From the NCBI RefSeq assembly GCF_039521565.1, contig NZ_BAAACP010000011.1, positions 1-64,000 of the forward strand: DNA of 64,000 bases, in the 5' to 3' direction. Shown piece by piece: positions 44,713-54,313 of the stretch. The stretch's first letter is position 1. Each line of letters opens with the position of its first letter. Under the pieces are notes generated by a model. It ran no database searches. It saw only the letters and a list, made by a program, of their open reading frames with translations, and was not told where the DNA came from. Made by a program: the position numbers and the translations under genes. The stretch comes from Paraclostridium tenue (GTDB taxonomy: Bacteria > Bacillota > Clostridia > Peptostreptococcales > Peptostreptococcaceae).

Positions 44713-44798
44713 AGTTTTATGTTTATAGCATCTTCTTTCACTGTAAAGCCTAAAGTGCAGGCTTTAATGTTTCGTCAGATTGCTATAAACATAAAACT
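44713..44798 (+). ncRNA. Structured repeat element, copy B
   Basis: The 86-nt element has a perfect 18-bp outer stem (44713-44730 with 44781-44798) and inner stem AAAGCCT (44745-44751) with AGGCTTT (44759-44765). Its outer arms (AGTTTTATGTTTATAGCA) differ from copies A and C at many positions yet remain exactly complementary, while the core is nearly unchanged. TTTTTCTTT follows the stem, which could end a rightward transcript. Confidence 0.55.
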
Positions 44799-44821
44799 TT
44801 TTCTTTGTTGTTTTTTCATTT

Positions 44822-45127
44822 TTATTTGTTTTTAGATAAGCCATATTTTTTATTAATACGACCTAGGGTAAATGTGTAATAAGATAAAACTAATATAAAA
44901 CATGCACTAGCAATAGTTATAGGGAATGATTTGAAAAACATTAATAAGCTTAATGAAATAGATAAAACACTTGTTATTAAAAATAAAGAAACCATAGATT
45001 TTGTATATTTTTTTAAGCTTATAAATTTTTTATCAGATTTATTTTTATAAAAGTATCTTAGTTGTGATATAGCTAAGATTATACAAAATAGTCCATAAGC
45101 AAAAAACAGAAAAACAAGAAATTTCAT
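44822..45127 (-). CDS. Small membrane protein (101 aa)
   Basis: A 101-residue protein with TM segments near 3-21, 43-60 and 66-86 and a lysine-rich tail. AAGGAAGGA precedes ATG 45127. A 21-bp motif (45164-45184) that recurs inverted ahead of the next leftward gene lies about 40 bases upstream of the start. Family not recognised. Confidence 0.55.
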   Translation of the reverse strand: MKFLVFLFFAYGLFCIILAISQLRYFYKNKSDKKFISLKKYTKSMVSLFLITSVLSISLSLLMFFKSFPITIASACFILVLSYYTFTLGRINKKYGLSKNK

Positions 45128-45163
45128 AAAATCCTTCCTTAGATAAAATGTATTAATATTTGG

Positions 45164-45184
45164 CTATGTTATACAATTGTGTGA
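45164..45184. repeat. 21-bp inverted repeat, left copy
   Basis: This copy reads CTATGTTATACAATTGTGTGA and is the exact reverse complement of 46125-46145 (motif of 21 bases, shown here in parts: CTATGTTATACAA and TTGTGTGA). Both lie upstream of leftward genes and contain the near-palindrome ATACAATTGTGT, so they may be operators or the ends of a small mobile cassette. Confidence 0.6.
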
Positions 45185-45287
45185 TAAATGCTATATAAAA
45201 ATAACTGCACTATAGTAATTTCAATATATATGACACAATTATAATTTTATACTGAATTGTCTAAATTTATTTTTCAATAAGATTTCA

Positions 45288-46001
45288 TTAATTATACTTG
45301 TATAATCCTATTGTTTTGTATGAATCGCCCTCTAATGTTTCACTTGCCCCATAATAAATGCTATAATCATCTTCATTTCTCTCAACTATTGCATCTCCTT
45401 CTTTGAAATAAGGTACTTGAAATACATGATAATTAATATCTCTTATTATTCTTCTTGCATCAATAAGTGCAACAACGTCTCTATTATTTAATCCATATGA
45501 GCATAATGCACTAATTCTACTTATATCATTTTTAAATTTTTGATTCTTTGCTACTATATATATAGATGTCATAATATCTGTTATGCCATATAAATTATTA
45601 TCATCATAAGCATCCCAACGACTGTTATTTTTATCGAATAAATCTTTATATCTATCATCTGCAATGACGCTAGTTAGTACTGCATAAGAATTATCAAATG
45701 CGTGTACCTGCTCTGAACTCATACTAGAGAATAGTTCTGACCTTAAGTCATAACGATCTTCTTTTGACATAGATAATTTTTCTTTTCCTGTTGTTTCTAT
45801 TATATTTATTAATTCACTAGACATTTTGGAATTACTATTACTTATAATTATTTTATCTTCTTTACTATTATCAATATCTTTATCAACTTTAGAAATGATT
45901 TGTTCTTTAGTTGAACGACTATCTTCTTTAATAGTATCACAGCCGTTTAAAAGTAATAACGTCATCGCTAAACATGATATTATCTTCAGTTTTTTACTCA
46001 T
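45288..46001 (-). CDS. Lipoprotein of unknown function
   Basis: A 237-residue secreted lipoprotein with signal peptide and lipobox LNGC (C21). After a lysine/aspartate/serine-rich linker (about 25-60) comes a mostly helical domain (65-200) and a tyrosine-rich end (DDYSIYYGASETLEG). No family recognised. AGGAGACCTG precedes ATG 46001. The gene sits between two exact 21-bp inverted repeats (45164-45184, 46125-46145). Confidence 0.65.
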   Translation of the reverse strand: MSKKLKIISCLAMTLLLLNGCDTIKEDSRSTKEQIISKVDKDIDNSKEDKIIISNSNSKMSSELINIIETTGKEKLSMSKEDRYDLRSELFSSMSSEQVHAFDNSYAVLTSVIADDRYKDLFDKNNSRWDAYDDNNLYGITDIMTSIYIVAKNQKFKNDISRISALCSYGLNNRDVVALIDARRIIRDINYHVFQVPYFKEGDAIVERNEDDYSIYYGASETLEGDSYKTIGLYKYN

Positions 46002-46124
46002 AATTTTCAGGTCTCCTTTTTCTATATTATAAACCTTATCGAATAATTTACTATATGAAAAATAGTTGCGTCAAAACTTCATAATTCTAAAACAATTCAA
46101 TATATCTATTTCTAATACTATTAA

Positions 46125-46145
46125 TCACACAATTGTATAACATAG
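46125..46145. repeat. 21-bp inverted repeat, right copy
   Basis: Exact reverse complement of 45164-45184, about 125 bases upstream of the lipoprotein gene. No matching target-site duplication is obvious outside the two copies. The remainder of 46002-46369 is AT-rich and shows no gene that I can support. Confidence 0.6.
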
Positions 46146-46369
46146 TATGATGTTTAAACATAAAAATGATTTTAACATTTAAAGAGGAAGAAAGGTGAAA
46201 CTTGGAGTAAGATTTAGATATTATGGAGTGAAATACGACTTTGTTACTAAGAGGGAGTTGTATTTACAATGAAATATCTTGTGAAATTTATTTATAGGAA
46301 GTTTTATATATTATAAAAGATAGGGAAATTTGGTATAATTAACCTAGAAATGAAGAAGGAAGTGAACAT

Positions 46370-46489
46370 ATGGCAACAATAGGATTTGAAGAAAAACTAT
46401 GAGTAAGTGTCGATAAACGTAGAACGAATATGGATGCAGCAGAAGATAAATATGTTGTATTAGGATTGATATTTTTTTATTATACATAG
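46370..46489 (+). pseudogene. hsdM relic (type I restriction-modification methylase N-terminus)
   Basis: ATG 46370 after AAGGAAGTG reads MATIGFEEKL, then TGA where the family has tryptophan, then VSVDKRRTNMDAAE and KYVVLGLIFFYYT before TAG. This is the well-known HsdM start (GFEEKLW, NMD-AEYKHVVLGLIFLKYI). One nonsense codon and loss of everything after about 40 residues make it a relic. It shows that a type I restriction locus once stood here, directly ahead of the YobI-type NTPase gene. Confidence 0.75.
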
Positions 46490-46529
46490 TTTTACTATTA
46501 GGAGTAAAATAACATAAGGGGGAATGACA

Positions 46530-49500
46530 TTGAGTAAAATTCATTTTGAAAAGCTTACTCCAACTAAAGATGTAGATTTAAAAACATATAAAGAAGCATT
46601 AGATTTCATATTTGAAGATGATGAAATAAAAAATATTGCTATTACAGGTTCTTACAGTGCAGGTAAAAGTAGTGTTATTGAATCGTACAAAAGTAAAAAT
46701 AAAGATAAGAAGTTTTTACATATTTCGTTAGCAAATTTTGAAAGTAATAGGCAAAAAGATGGAGAAGAAAAGCAAGAAAATAGTGAAACTAAATCATACA
46801 TTAAAGATAAAGAATCTGTATTAGAAGGTAAAATACTAAATCAATTACTTCATCAAATAGACCCATCTAAAATACCTCAAACTAATTTTAAAGTAAAGCG
46901 TACAGAGTCGGATATAAATATTATTAAAGTAGTTTTAATGATTACGATTTTTATAATTTCTACTTTACATATACTTTATTATTCAAAATGGAGTAAGTTT
47001 ATAGCTAGTTTAAGCCAATTTTATGGTCTAAGGTTTTTATTAATTACAACAAAAAGTATAAGTTTATTTTTAAGTGGCATTTTTAGTATTACAATATTTG
47101 TTATAGCATTATTTAAACTTATAAAGTCACAAAAGAATAAGCTTATATTTAAAAAATTTAAACTAAATGGAAATGAAATAGAAATATTTGAAAATAGAGA
47201 TGAATCTTATTTTGATAAATACTTAAATGAAGTAATATATATATTTGAAAATTGTAATGCAGATTGTATTGTTTTTGAAGATATAGATAGATTTAATATA
47301 AATGAAATTTTCCAAAGGTTAAGAGAAATAAATTCACTTGTTAACTCAAAAAGGATTATCAAAAATAATGAGGAACAACATAATGAAATTGAAAATAGTA
47401 GATTTGAGATTTTTAACAAATTCAAGAGAAAAATTAAAAATTTTAAAAGAGTTACACCTACTAAGGATCCATTAAGATTTTTTTATCTAGTAAGGGATGA
47501 TATTTTTATATCTAAAGATAGAACAAAATTCTTTGACTTTATTATGCCTGTAGTACCTGTTATAGATAGTTCTAACTCGTATGATCAATTTATTTCTCAT
47601 TTAGAAAAAGGTGGAGTTTATAACAAGTTTGATGAACACTTCTTACAAGGAATATCTTTATATGTTGATGATATGAGAATATTAAAAAATATATATAATG
47701 AATTCATAGTGTACTATAATAGAATTGGAACAACTGAACAAGATTATAATAAATTACTTGCAATGATTGTTTATAAAAATATATTTCCTCGTGATTTTAG
47801 TGATACACAAATTAATATAGGGTTTATATCAATATTATTTGAGGATAAAGATCGTCTTATAAAGGATACTATAGATAAAATAGATAACGAAATCCATGAA
47901 CTAGAAAAGAATATTACCTTATGTGAAAACGAGCATTTAAAAAATGTCAATGAACTGAATAAAGTATATCCATACTCTTATGATAGAGGTGAAGAATATA
48001 ATATCAGAAATAAAACAATTGAATTAAAGCAACAGGATAAACTTGACCAAATGAAAAATGAACTTAAGGAATTAGGTACAAGAAAAATAAAAATAAAAAA
48101 TGAAAGAATCGCTAATTTAATTACAAGAGAAAATATAGATAGAGCCTTTGATATTAGTTATAAGAACTTTGTTAGTGATGTGAATGATTTTAAAGAAATT
48201 AAATCGAGTCAATATTTTGAATTGATAAAATATTTAGTTAGAAATGGATACATAGATGAAACGTATGAAGACTATATGACATACTTCTATGAAAATAGCT
48301 TAACAAGAAATGATAAAATATTTTTGCGTAGTGTTACAGATAAAAGAGCGAAAGAATGGACTTATAATCTAGATAATACTAAATTAGTATTATCTAGATT
48401 AAGAGAAATAGATTTTGAAGAAATAGAAACTTTAAACTTTAATTTATTTAAGTATCTTATTGACACACAAAGTAAGAATGAAAAATATCTAATCAAATTT
48501 ATACAACAATTAAAAGACGAATCATTATTTAAATTTATGGAGGGATATTATACTTTTGATAATGATGTAACTAAATATATAAAAACAATGTATAAATATT
48601 GGGAGTCATTTATAGAAGACATTTATGAATGTAGTGAATTTAATTACGAACAAAAAAAGCAGCATATAATAGAAGTGCTATATCATTTTGAAAAAAGTGA
48701 TATGTTAAAGATTAATAAAAATGAATTTTTAACATATACTATTTCATCTGATGATAAATTTTTAAATATACAATCACCTAATATTGAAACGATTGTAGAA
48801 AAATTTGTAGACTTAAAGATTAAATTTACTTCTATAAGATTTGAAGAATCTGACGAAGCATTATTTAAAGAAGTTTATAAAAATAAGTTATATGAGTTTA
48901 ACTTTGAAAATATATCACTAATGTTAAAAAATATTTTCAAAGTAGATAATGAAAAGGATATAAAACATAAAAACTATTCTATAATTATAAAAGAAACAAG
49001 TTCTAAGCTTTTAGAATATGTAAATGAAAATATTCAAAGTTATATAAAAATAGTTATCGAAAATTGTGATGGAGAAATATACGATACACAAGAAGCAGCA
49101 TTAAAATTAATAAATAATAAAGAGATAGAGCTTGCAGAAAGAAAAAAATATAATCAACTTCTAAAAACAAAGTTAAATATGCTTAATGAAATAGAAGATA
49201 AAGAATTATGGGACTTATTCTTGCAGAATAATAAAATAGAATATTCTTTAGACAATATACTTACTTATTATTTTGGTATGGATAGAAAGTTAAATGAAAC
49301 TGTAGTAGGCTTTATTAACAGCGATATTTTTAAATTTGAATTTTCTAATGAATATATAGATGAAAAATTTGGTAAGGATAGTGGGATGGATATATTTAGG
49401 TCGATAGTTGGTAGTGAATCTATTAAAAAAGAAAATTATAGAAATATGCTAGAGAGATTTAACTTCGTATATCCAAAACCAATGGTTGAGGTAGAAGACT

Positions 49501-50234
49501 TGTCAGAAGAAAGAATTAAAATTTTAATAGAATTAGAAAAATTATCGGTTACATCAGAGAATATTGAATTCTTACGAAATAAAAATATCGGATTATTAGA
49601 ATATTTTATAGAATTAAATATTGAAAAATACATAAATAAAATAGAAGAGTTGCCTCAACTCAATAAAGATGAATTAATAAGTTTATTATCATCTAATATA
49701 GAAGATCAATTTAAGAAAGAATTAATATCTAATTTCAATGGAGTTATTTCTATATCAGGGATAGCTTGTTCTAATGATGTTAAAAACTTTATAATTAGCA
49801 ATAAATTTGATGAATCAGACCTTTCTTATTTGATAAAAAATTATGAAAAATTTAGTATATCAACTAAAGAAAAGATAAAAGATTTATGCATAGAGCATAT
49901 AGATAATATTATAAGAGATAAGATTAAGCTACATTATGATTTACTTATAAATTTAATGGCTAAAAATTCAATTGAAGAGGATATAAGATTGAAAATTTTA
50001 ATTGATAATGCAGAAAACATATCAAAACCACAATTTAGAGATATGATAGAAGTTACGAATTTAACTGAGTATAAAAAAGTATTTAATAATGGAAGACCAA
50101 AACTTGAAGTAAATGATATTAATAGACAATTTTTAAATGAATGTATAGCTAAAAAGTGGATATCAGGTTTTTGTGAAGAAAATGACATGTTTAAAATTAG
50201 TCGTAAAAGAATGAAGTATACCTTGGCTAATTAA
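46530..50234 (+). CDS. YobI-family membrane P-loop NTPase (candidate defence protein)
   Basis: A 1234-residue protein. An N-terminal P-loop domain has Walker A GSYSAGKSS (40-48), two TM helices (about 130-150 and 165-195) inserted between strands, and Walker B DCIVFEDIDRF near 245, as in KAP/YobI-type membrane NTPases. Residues 350-1234 are helical, charged and repeat-like, with no enzyme motif I recognise. TTG 46530 is preferred since AAGGGGGA ends eight bases earlier; ATG 46524 is nearly on that site. Such NTPases recur in defence islands; the adjacent hsdM relic fits. Its function remains inference. Confidence 0.75.
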   Translation: MSKIHFEKLTPTKDVDLKTYKEALDFIFEDDEIKNIAITGSYSAGKSSVIESYKSKNKDKKFLHISLANFESNRQKDGEEKQENSETKSYIKDKESVLEGKILNQLLHQIDPSKIPQTNFKVKRTESDINIIKVVLMITIFIISTLHILYYSKWSKFIASLSQFYGLRFLLITTKSISLFLSGIFSITIFVIALFKLIKSQKNKLIFKKFKLNGNEIEIFENRDESYFDKYLNEVIYIFENCNADCIVFEDIDRFNINEIFQRLREINSLVNSKRIIKNNEEQHNEIENSRFEIFNKFKRKIKNFKRVTPTKDPLRFFYLVRDDIFISKDRTKFFDFIMPVVPVIDSSNSYDQFISHLEKGGVYNKFDEHFLQGISLYVDDMRILKNIYNEFIVYYNRIGTTEQDYNKLLAMIVYKNIFPRDFSDTQINIGFISILFEDKDRLIKDTIDKIDNEIHELEKNITLCENEHLKNVNELNKVYPYSYDRGEEYNIRNKTIELKQQDKLDQMKNELKELGTRKIKIKNERIANLITRENIDRAFDISYKNFVSDVNDFKEIKSSQYFELIKYLVRNGYIDETYEDYMTYFYENSLTRNDKIFLRSVTDKRAKEWTYNLDNTKLVLSRLREIDFEEIETLNFNLFKYLIDTQSKNEKYLIKFIQQLKDESLFKFMEGYYTFDNDVTKYIKTMYKYWESFIEDIYECSEFNYEQKKQHIIEVLYHFEKSDMLKINKNEFLTYTISSDDKFLNIQSPNIETIVEKFVDLKIKFTSIRFEESDEALFKEVYKNKLYEFNFENISLMLKNIFKVDNEKDIKHKNYSIIIKETSSKLLEYVNENIQSYIKIVIENCDGEIYDTQEAALKLINNKEIELAERKKYNQLLKTKLNMLNEIEDKELWDLFLQNNKIEYSLDNILTYYFGMDRKLNETVVGFINSDIFKFEFSNEYIDEKFGKDSGMDIFRSIVGSESIKKENYRNMLERFNFVYPKPMVEVEDLSEERIKILIELEKLSVTSENIEFLRNKNIGLLEYFIELNIEKYINKIEELPQLNKDELISLLSSNIEDQFKKELISNFNGVISISGIACSNDVKNFIISNKFDESDLSYLIKNYEKFSISTKEKIKDLCIEHIDNIIRDKIKLHYDLLINLMAKNSIEEDIRLKILIDNAENISKPQFRDMIEVTNLTEYKKVFNNGRPKLEVNDINRQFLNECIAKKWISGFCEENDMFKISRKRMKYTLAN

Positions 50235-50260
50235 CTATTTTAAGAATAATCCATAAGGGT

Positions 50261-50303
50261 AAAAGAAAAGCTAGTCTGTATTGACTAGCTTTTCTTTTTG
50301 TAT
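50261..50303 (+). terminator. Terminator after the YobI-type gene
   Basis: AAAAGAAAAGCTAGTC (50261-50276) pairs exactly with 50284-50299. The following 250 bases, to 50554, are AT-rich with no gene. Confidence 0.85.
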
Positions 50304-50554
50304 CAATTTACTGTATAATCATATTACAAAACTACAAAGGGAAGTTTTGAAAAGGTAGCTATAACTTACATATAAAAAAAATATGAGCATTTAACATTTT
50401 AGGTTATTATGTGTATACTTTGAAGTTATTACAGGAGTTTTAACATTTGCTTTTGCATAACTATATAAAGACACTATATAAAAAATATATGAAATGTAAT
50501 ATAATAGACACAAATGACTATACAGTATGATAACACAAAAAAGGAAACAAGCTT

Positions 50555-51025
50555 ATGAATAAAATATTTTGTCCAGAATGTAATGAAAAAACTACATATC
50601 ATATTATAAATCAAATTATAAATGAATATAAAGAATATAAAGTAGATGTAATACAGCATATTGCAGTATGTGATAAATGTAGTGAAAAAATATATGTATC
50701 TGAACTTGAAAATGAAAATTTAAAAAGGCTATATAAAAAATATAGAAACATAGCAGGAATTATATCCCCAAAAGAAATTATAAATTTTAGAGAAAAATAT
50801 AGTATATCTCAAAGAGAATTAGTAGCCATACTTGATTGGGGAAAAATGACGATAAACAGATACGAAAGAGGTAGTTTACCAAATCAAATTCATAGTAATA
50901 CACTAGAACTTATAATACGAGATGAAAGATACTTCAAGGAAAAAATAGAAGAAGCCTATAAAAATAATAGAATAAACGAAAAAACACACTTAAAATTACA
51001 AAATTATTTAAGCTCTAAAATATAA
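50555..51025 (+). CDS. YgiT/MqsA-type zinc-finger HTH protein
   Basis: A 156-residue regulator. CPEC (6-9) and CDKC (about 39-42) form an N-terminal zinc finger of the YgiT type; an XRE helix-turn-helix follows (about 70-125: FREKYSISQRELVAILDWGKMTINRYERG, quoted here as ISQRELVAILDWGKMT and INRYERG). This is the MqsA/SocA antitoxin layout, but no toxin gene adjoins and no Panacea domain follows, so it may be a solitary regulator. AAGGAAAC precedes ATG 50555. Confidence 0.75.
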   Translation: MNKIFCPECNEKTTYHIINQIINEYKEYKVDVIQHIAVCDKCSEKIYVSELENENLKRLYKKYRNIAGIISPKEIINFREKYSISQRELVAILDWGKMTINRYERGSLPNQIHSNTLELIIRDERYFKEKIEEAYKNNRINEKTHLKLQNYLSSKI

Positions 51026-51078
51026 TGACAGAAAAATTAAAAAAGATTAAAAGAGATATAAATAAAAAAATTATATAG

Positions 51079-51113
51079 AAATCTCCTTCTAATCATTGGA
51101 AGGAGATTTTTTA
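51079..51113 (+). terminator. Terminator after the zinc-finger HTH gene
   Basis: AAATCTCCTT (51079-51088) pairs with AAGGAGATTT (51100-51109), followed by T residues. Confidence 0.8.
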
Positions 51114-51131
51114 AGAATAGGAGGATAAATT

Positions 51132-51497
51132 ATGTTTTTCATAATGGGGGTTAGTCAAAATCAAAAAAAACTAGACTACAAACAACTTAACATTTGCAAA
51201 TGCTGCGGCAAATATTCAAACATTGAAGTATACATGACTTACTGGTACTTCATGTTCTTCTTTATTCCTATTATAAAATGGAACAAAGAATACTACGTCA
51301 AAACTACCTGCTGTAACAAAATAGCTAAAATAGACGAAGAAATCGGCAAAAAAATTGAAAAAGGACAAGCTATAAGCATTGATACAGAAAGCCTAGACTT
51401 TGGTTGTTATGAAAACAGTGTAAAAGTTTGCTCTGTATGTGGATACCAAACTACAGAAGACTTTACTTATTGTCCAAAGTGTTCTAATAAATTATAA
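51132..51497 (+). CDS. Zinc-ribbon protein of unknown function
   Basis: A 121-residue protein with a first cysteine set CKCCGK near residue 25, a hydrophobic segment (about 37-51, YWYFMFFFIPIIKW), TTCCNK near 60 and a C-terminal zinc ribbon CSVCGYQTTEDFTYCPKC. It resembles the zinc-ribbon_15/DUF-type clostridial membrane-associated proteins. AGGAGGATAA precedes ATG 51132. Its codons are richer in C than its neighbours. Confidence 0.65.
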   Translation: MFFIMGVSQNQKKLDYKQLNICKCCGKYSNIEVYMTYWYFMFFFIPIIKWNKEYYVKTTCCNKIAKIDEEIGKKIEKGQAISIDTESLDFGCYENSVKVCSVCGYQTTEDFTYCPKCSNKL

Positions 51498-51518
51498 AAA
51501 TAAAAAAGTAAAGGAACA

Positions 51519-51600
51519 GAATACTATACAATACCATTTACATAATTGGATAAAAAATGGAACGTCATTAATTTGCGTTCCATTTTTATATGCATTGATT
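51519..51600 (+). pseudogene. Internally deleted relic of the 54314 PH-domain gene
   Basis: GAATACTATACAATACCATT (51519-51538) equals an internal piece of the PH-domain gene (54503-54522); the next bases equal its 3' end and terminator (ATAATTGGATAAAAAA, GGAACG...CGTTCC). About 150 bases of coding sequence are missing in between. The hairpin at about 51555-51585 may still terminate transcripts. Confidence 0.65.
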
Positions 51601-51778
51601 CCAGCGTCCTAATACCTTCTTTTTAAAAGATGATAACTGTATAAAAAATGTATCAAAATTTGAAAATATTAAAATTGAGAATAATTAGAATATATAGAAT
51701 ATGCTCTGATATTATGGTAAAATATGTAATAAAAGGGTTAAGGCAGATTATTTATAAGTGGGTAAGAAGGGAATAGAA

Positions 51779-54172
51779 ATGATATCTATATACAATAAAG
51801 TTAGTGACTATATAATAGTGTTAAATCGTATGGGGGAAATAATTTTTTGTAATGAAAGCTTTTTAAAGCGATTAAATTATAATCATGAAGAAATATTAAA
51901 CTTAAATATAGGTAAAATAATAAGCAAAAATAATAATATTAATAAAGAGCTAAAAGAATTTGGAGAAATAAATAAAACTTTAGAATTTTATTCAAAGTCA
52001 AATGAACTAGTCAAAATCAATTCAAGTATAATCATAGAAAACTTTAACAGTAATAAAAGTATTTTTATTATAGGTAAAGAAGTACAGTCAAAACAATATA
52101 CGATGGAAATATTAGAGGATCTTTTAGATAATATTAATGTTTGTGCATTTGTTAAAGATGCTGATGGAAAGTATTTATACGTAAATAAGCCTTTTACTGA
52201 AATGCTAGACAAAAAAAGAGAAGATATTATTGGAAGTTATAGCAGTGATAATTGGGAATATAATACTTATAATGAATTTGAAAAAAATAATAGAGAAGTT
52301 TTTGAAAGTAAAAGTCCAAAGATATTTAATGAGAAATTGGTATATGATGATAATATTCATTGGTATGAAAGCTACAAAGCTCCAATATTTGATGAAAATA
52401 AAAAACCTAAATATATTGTAGCAAAATCTAAAAATATTGATTTATCAAAAATCACAGCAGAAGAGTTATATAAAAACTATAATAGAGTAACAATTGAAAA
52501 TGACTTTAGTTGCAGTAGTAACAAGAGTGTGGATTTAAATGAAATATTAAAAAATATTGGAGAACATATACTTGATTATACAAAAGCAGATGGTATTTCT
52601 ATGTTACTTTATGATAGTGATAAAGAAGGTTTAATACCTTCCATAAAATTAAAAAATTCTAATACACATCTTGAAAATGTAGAATTTATTCCACTAAAAA
52701 AATTCGATGTATATTTAGATAAATATAAAAGTTATTTTAACTGTATATTTAAAAAAGATAAAATAGATAATTTATCAAGCATAGATTATATATGTATAGA
52801 TGAATTGGATTATTGTGGTAATTATATAATAGATTTATATGATGAATTTATTGGAATGATATGTTTAAGTTATAGTAAGGGGAATGCTCCTAAATTTAAT
52901 AGCGACGAGTATATGAAATATATATGTAATAAAATAGCGATGATAATTAACAATATCAGACTTTCAAATGAGGTATCTATTGAAAATAAAAAGCGTAAAC
53001 ATACAGAAAAAGAGTTAGAAAGATATTTAAATATTTCAGTTGATTTAGTATCTATAGTAGGAAAGGATAAACATTTTAAAAGATTAAGTCCTAATTGGTG
53101 TGATGTTTTAGGATGGACAGAAGAAGAATTATTATCAATGTCAATTGTAGATATTATTCACCCTAAAGATTTAGAAAACTTTAGAAAGAAAAATAAATTA
53201 GATGCTAGAGAATGTAAAATTACTAGAAATATTATTCGATACAGGCATAAGAATGGAAAATATATTTATCTTGAATGGAGTAGTGAATATATAGGGGATG
53301 AAGAAATATATGTTACAACGGCAAGAGATATTACAAGAAATCTAGAAATAGAAAAAGAAAAAAGAACGTTAGAAGAAGCGGTCAAGGTAGAAGTTGTAAA
53401 AAATGAATTCTTTTCAAATATATCTCATGAATTTAGAACGCCAATAAATATTATACTGGGGACTATGCAAGTGATTAATAAAAATATAGAGAAAAATAAT
53501 ATACAAATAAATGATTTAAAGAAACATACTAACTATATAAAACAAAACTCATACAGATTATTAAAGTTAGTAAATAATCTAATAGATATAAGCAAAATGG
53601 ATATAGGAATGTATGAGCTTAGATGTTCTAATCAAAATATTATAAATATTATTGAAGATATAACACTATCTGTAGCAGATTATACAAAAAATAATAAAAT
53701 AAATCTTATATTTGATACAAATGATGAAGAAGTTATTACATATTGTGATCCAGATAAAATAGAAAGAATAATGTTAAATCTTTTGTCTAATGCGATAAAA
53801 TATACACCAGAGAATGGTTTTATAAAAGTTAAAATTAGCTCTACACAAGATGAAATAATAGTTTCTGTAAAAGACAGTGGAGTAGGGATACCAAAGGATA
53901 AACTAGATGTTATATTTGATAGATTTGGGCAAGTAGATGATTCGCTTAATAGAAAATGTGAAGGTAGTGGCATTGGACTATCACTAGTGAAAAACTTAGT
54001 AGAAATGCATGGGGGAGAAATATATGTAAATAGTGAAGTTAATAAAGGCTCAGAATTTGTATTTAGTATTCCAATTAAGATAAAAAAAGAAGATAATGTA
54101 TATGATATTGATAGAAAATTTAAGCATGTAGAACGATGTGATATAGAATTTTCAGATATATATAGTATATAA
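51779..54172 (+). CDS. Orphan multi-PAS sensor histidine kinase
   Basis: A 797-residue kinase without TM segments. Order: PAS (1-95), PAS with CAFVKDADGKYLYVNKPF (about 118-225), a GAF-like domain (about 245-390), PAS (about 412-535: SIVGKDKHFKRLSPNW), HisKA with H550 in NISHEFRTP, and HATPase with NLLSNAIKYTP, DSGVGIP and GSGIGLSLV. ATG 51779 is chosen from AAGAAGGGA; GTG 51758 is upstream. No response regulator adjoins, like the orphan kinases that act on Spo0A in clostridia (inference). Confidence 0.85.
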   Translation: MISIYNKVSDYIIVLNRMGEIIFCNESFLKRLNYNHEEILNLNIGKIISKNNNINKELKEFGEINKTLEFYSKSNELVKINSSIIIENFNSNKSIFIIGKEVQSKQYTMEILEDLLDNINVCAFVKDADGKYLYVNKPFTEMLDKKREDIIGSYSSDNWEYNTYNEFEKNNREVFESKSPKIFNEKLVYDDNIHWYESYKAPIFDENKKPKYIVAKSKNIDLSKITAEELYKNYNRVTIENDFSCSSNKSVDLNEILKNIGEHILDYTKADGISMLLYDSDKEGLIPSIKLKNSNTHLENVEFIPLKKFDVYLDKYKSYFNCIFKKDKIDNLSSIDYICIDELDYCGNYIIDLYDEFIGMICLSYSKGNAPKFNSDEYMKYICNKIAMIINNIRLSNEVSIENKKRKHTEKELERYLNISVDLVSIVGKDKHFKRLSPNWCDVLGWTEEELLSMSIVDIIHPKDLENFRKKNKLDARECKITRNIIRYRHKNGKYIYLEWSSEYIGDEEIYVTTARDITRNLEIEKEKRTLEEAVKVEVVKNEFFSNISHEFRTPINIILGTMQVINKNIEKNNIQINDLKKHTNYIKQNSYRLLKLVNNLIDISKMDIGMYELRCSNQNIINIIEDITLSVADYTKNNKINLIFDTNDEEVITYCDPDKIERIMLNLLSNAIKYTPENGFIKVKISSTQDEIIVSVKDSGVGIPKDKLDVIFDRFGQVDDSLNRKCEGSGIGLSLVKNLVEMHGGEIYVNSEVNKGSEFVFSIPIKIKKEDNVYDIDRKFKHVERCDIEFSDIYSI

Positions 54173-54313
54173 ACTCAAACTCTTACGTATTAGAAAATTA
54201 ATTTGTCCAATATTTTTATGTAATTATATGCCATAAAAAGTGTATAATGAAAATATACAATTTTTAACAATTGTATTATATTTTTCAAAAATACATATAA
54301 AAGGAGAAGTCAG

